A stretch of DNA of 64,000 nt, taken from NCBI RefSeq assembly GCF_006965485.1, contig NZ_CP041360.1, positions 4,754,501 through 4,818,500 on the forward strand. Reading direction: 5' to 3'. The DNA is from Spirosoma sp. KCTC 42546 (GTDB lineage: Bacteria; Bacteroidota; Bacteroidia; Cytophagales; Spirosomataceae). This document shows, piece after piece, positions 63,194-64,000 of the stretch (positions are counted from its first letter, which is position 1; each line of letters opens with the position of its first letter). The translations under genes and the position numbers were made by a program. The notes under the pieces are model-generated. The model was not told the DNA's origin, did not search any database, and worked only from the letters and a program-made list of their open reading frames with translations.

Positions 63194-64000
63194 TTATTTT
63201 GACAAGGAGTCAACCTCGGCTGTTGGCCACGGCAGGAAAGCGTCTCTGAGTTGGGCTACTAGGTTAGATAACATTTCCTGTTTCGTCTCCCCGGTAACGG
63301 TTAGGTCTTCTGCTCGTATGTGAATCGTATTCTCCTTCATTAGTTCAGAGGAAATATGAAACGTTTTAGGCTCGGTCGGCTGCTGCCCAAACGGTAACGG
63401 GTAGAGTAGCAGAACCCGGTTGGTCGTACGGCGGAGGGCGTAACTGACCATCTGGTATAGGTCCGTCTGACTAACTCCGGCCTTTCTGTCCCCCAGCTCA
63501 TACTTCCTGACCTTGTATTTGGTATCGACCACCAAATGACTCCCTAGTTTATCCGTTATCAACAGGTCGTTTCTGATCTGAAAAACCTGCTGATCGGTCA
63601 GCCAGCCGGTAGCCTGGGTACGGATAGTCTCCAATTGGCTTCCGACTTCCGTTTTGACTACGCCCGCAACAAAGTCCTCGTAAACCATATCCATCGGAAC
63701 CAGAAAACAGAAATGTCGCTGTTGGGCGTTCTGCCGATTCAGGTACTGATGGTTCAGGAAGAACCGACACATATCCAGACAGGATTCGTATCCTTGGAAA
63801 AATCGATTTAGCTGAATCGTATCACAGTCCTGTACTGTACAGGGAATTTCGTCCACCTCATCCAGAACAAAGAGTATTCGTTCCAGATCCTGGCGAGTTT
63901 CAACCTGTCGACAGAGTTCGACTAACCGACGGGTCACGTATTTAATAACCTGGTTCAGCTTGTTGTTGAACAGGAAAGGTTCGTGGTCACAGACCAGCTG
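63194..64000 (-). CDS. mcrC: McrC family restriction component, N-terminus beyond the window
   Basis: The last 268 residues of a McrC-like protein. The C-terminal PD-(D/E)XK nuclease is clear: FCFLVPMDMVYEDFVAGVV (Glu), QIRNDLLI (Asp), SHLVVDTKYKV (D-TKYK) and SQTDLYQMVSYALR. The upstream part includes EPFLFNNKLNQVIKYVTRRL. The frame is open to the window edge. McrC is the nuclease partner of the GTPase McrB in the type IV system that cuts modified DNA; mcrB would be expected further right. It precedes the putative antitoxin by 14 bases. Confidence 0.85.
   Translation of the reverse strand, partial: QLVCDHEPFLFNNKLNQVIKYVTRRLVELCRQVETRQDLERILFVLDEVDEIPCTVQDCDTIQLNRFFQGYESCLDMCRFFLNHQYLNRQNAQQRHFCFLVPMDMVYEDFVAGVVKTEVGSQLETIRTQATGWLTDQQVFQIRNDLLITDKLGSHLVVDTKYKVRKYELGDRKAGVSQTDLYQMVSYALRRTTNRVLLLYPLPFGQQPTEPKTFHISSELMKENTIHIRAEDLTVTGETKQEMLSNLVAQLRDAFLPWPTAEVDSLSK

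Overview
The window looks like a chromosomal segment from a Bacteroidota member, most likely a Spirosoma-like cytophagalean. The evidence is a Bacteroidetes-subtype type VI secretion system (T6SSiii), DUF349/DUF2911/NamZ/7TMR-DISM families typical of the phylum, an ISAon1-type insertion sequence, and promoters of the Bacteroidetes form (TTG, 19-21 bases, TAnnTTTG; very clear before the tRNA at 57.7 kb and the Uma2 gene at 45.4 kb). The species assignment is inference.

Layout. 0-8.9 kb is housekeeping and cell-envelope genes: an Anbu-type proteasome homologue with a transglutaminase-like protease, glmM, a YtxH protein, a Bor-like lipoprotein, an FAD oxidoreductase, a DUF2911 protein and guaA. 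9.2-11.7 kb is a visibly AT-rich accessory patch with a PD-(D/E)XK nuclease-like protein and two unknown genes. 11.8-17.5 kb carries NamZ (DUF1343), a 7TMR-DISM histidine kinase, a LolC/E-type permease and an SdiA-regulated lipoprotein. 17.7-36.0 kb is a T6SSiii locus: tssN on the + strand, converging with a 19-gene minus-strand run of an outer-membrane barrel gene, tssE, F, G, K, O, clpV, PAAR, tssB, tssC, eight hcp (tssD) genes and vgrG. The eight hcp genes alternate short and long forms as four pairs, the most striking feature of the window.

36.4-57.6 kb is metabolic: a membrane protein, a cytochrome c/TIM-barrel/SDR/MFS sugar-oxidation cluster, a DUF952-lipocalin fusion, two Uma2 nuclease-like genes, VOC and AraC genes, an ABC exporter, an acs/small membrane protein/MHS-transporter acetate cluster, pdxH and a DUF349 protein. 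At 57.7 kb a tRNA with anticodon UGU and an unexpectedly long variable arm marks the edge of an accessory island running off the right end. The island holds an ISAon1-type element, a start-less KilA-N/KilAC remnant, and a tight minus-strand operon mcrC (partial) - small putative antitoxin - zeta-like ATPase - hsdM with no hsdS, so it looks like a defence island.

A second layer runs across the whole window. Many intergenic gaps are filled by long imperfect palindromes built from a small set of recurring words (CACAGAGATCACGGAG-like, TTGTCATTGATTGTCA-like, GGTTTACGGTTTTCAG-like, GAATAATGTAGAATG-like, AACCGCAAAGAGCGCAAAG-like). The same words recur at unlinked loci, sometimes as both arms and sometimes as one. 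A perfect 38-bp hairpin (4349-4427) and a four-way cloverleaf (18639-18738) are further structured elements.
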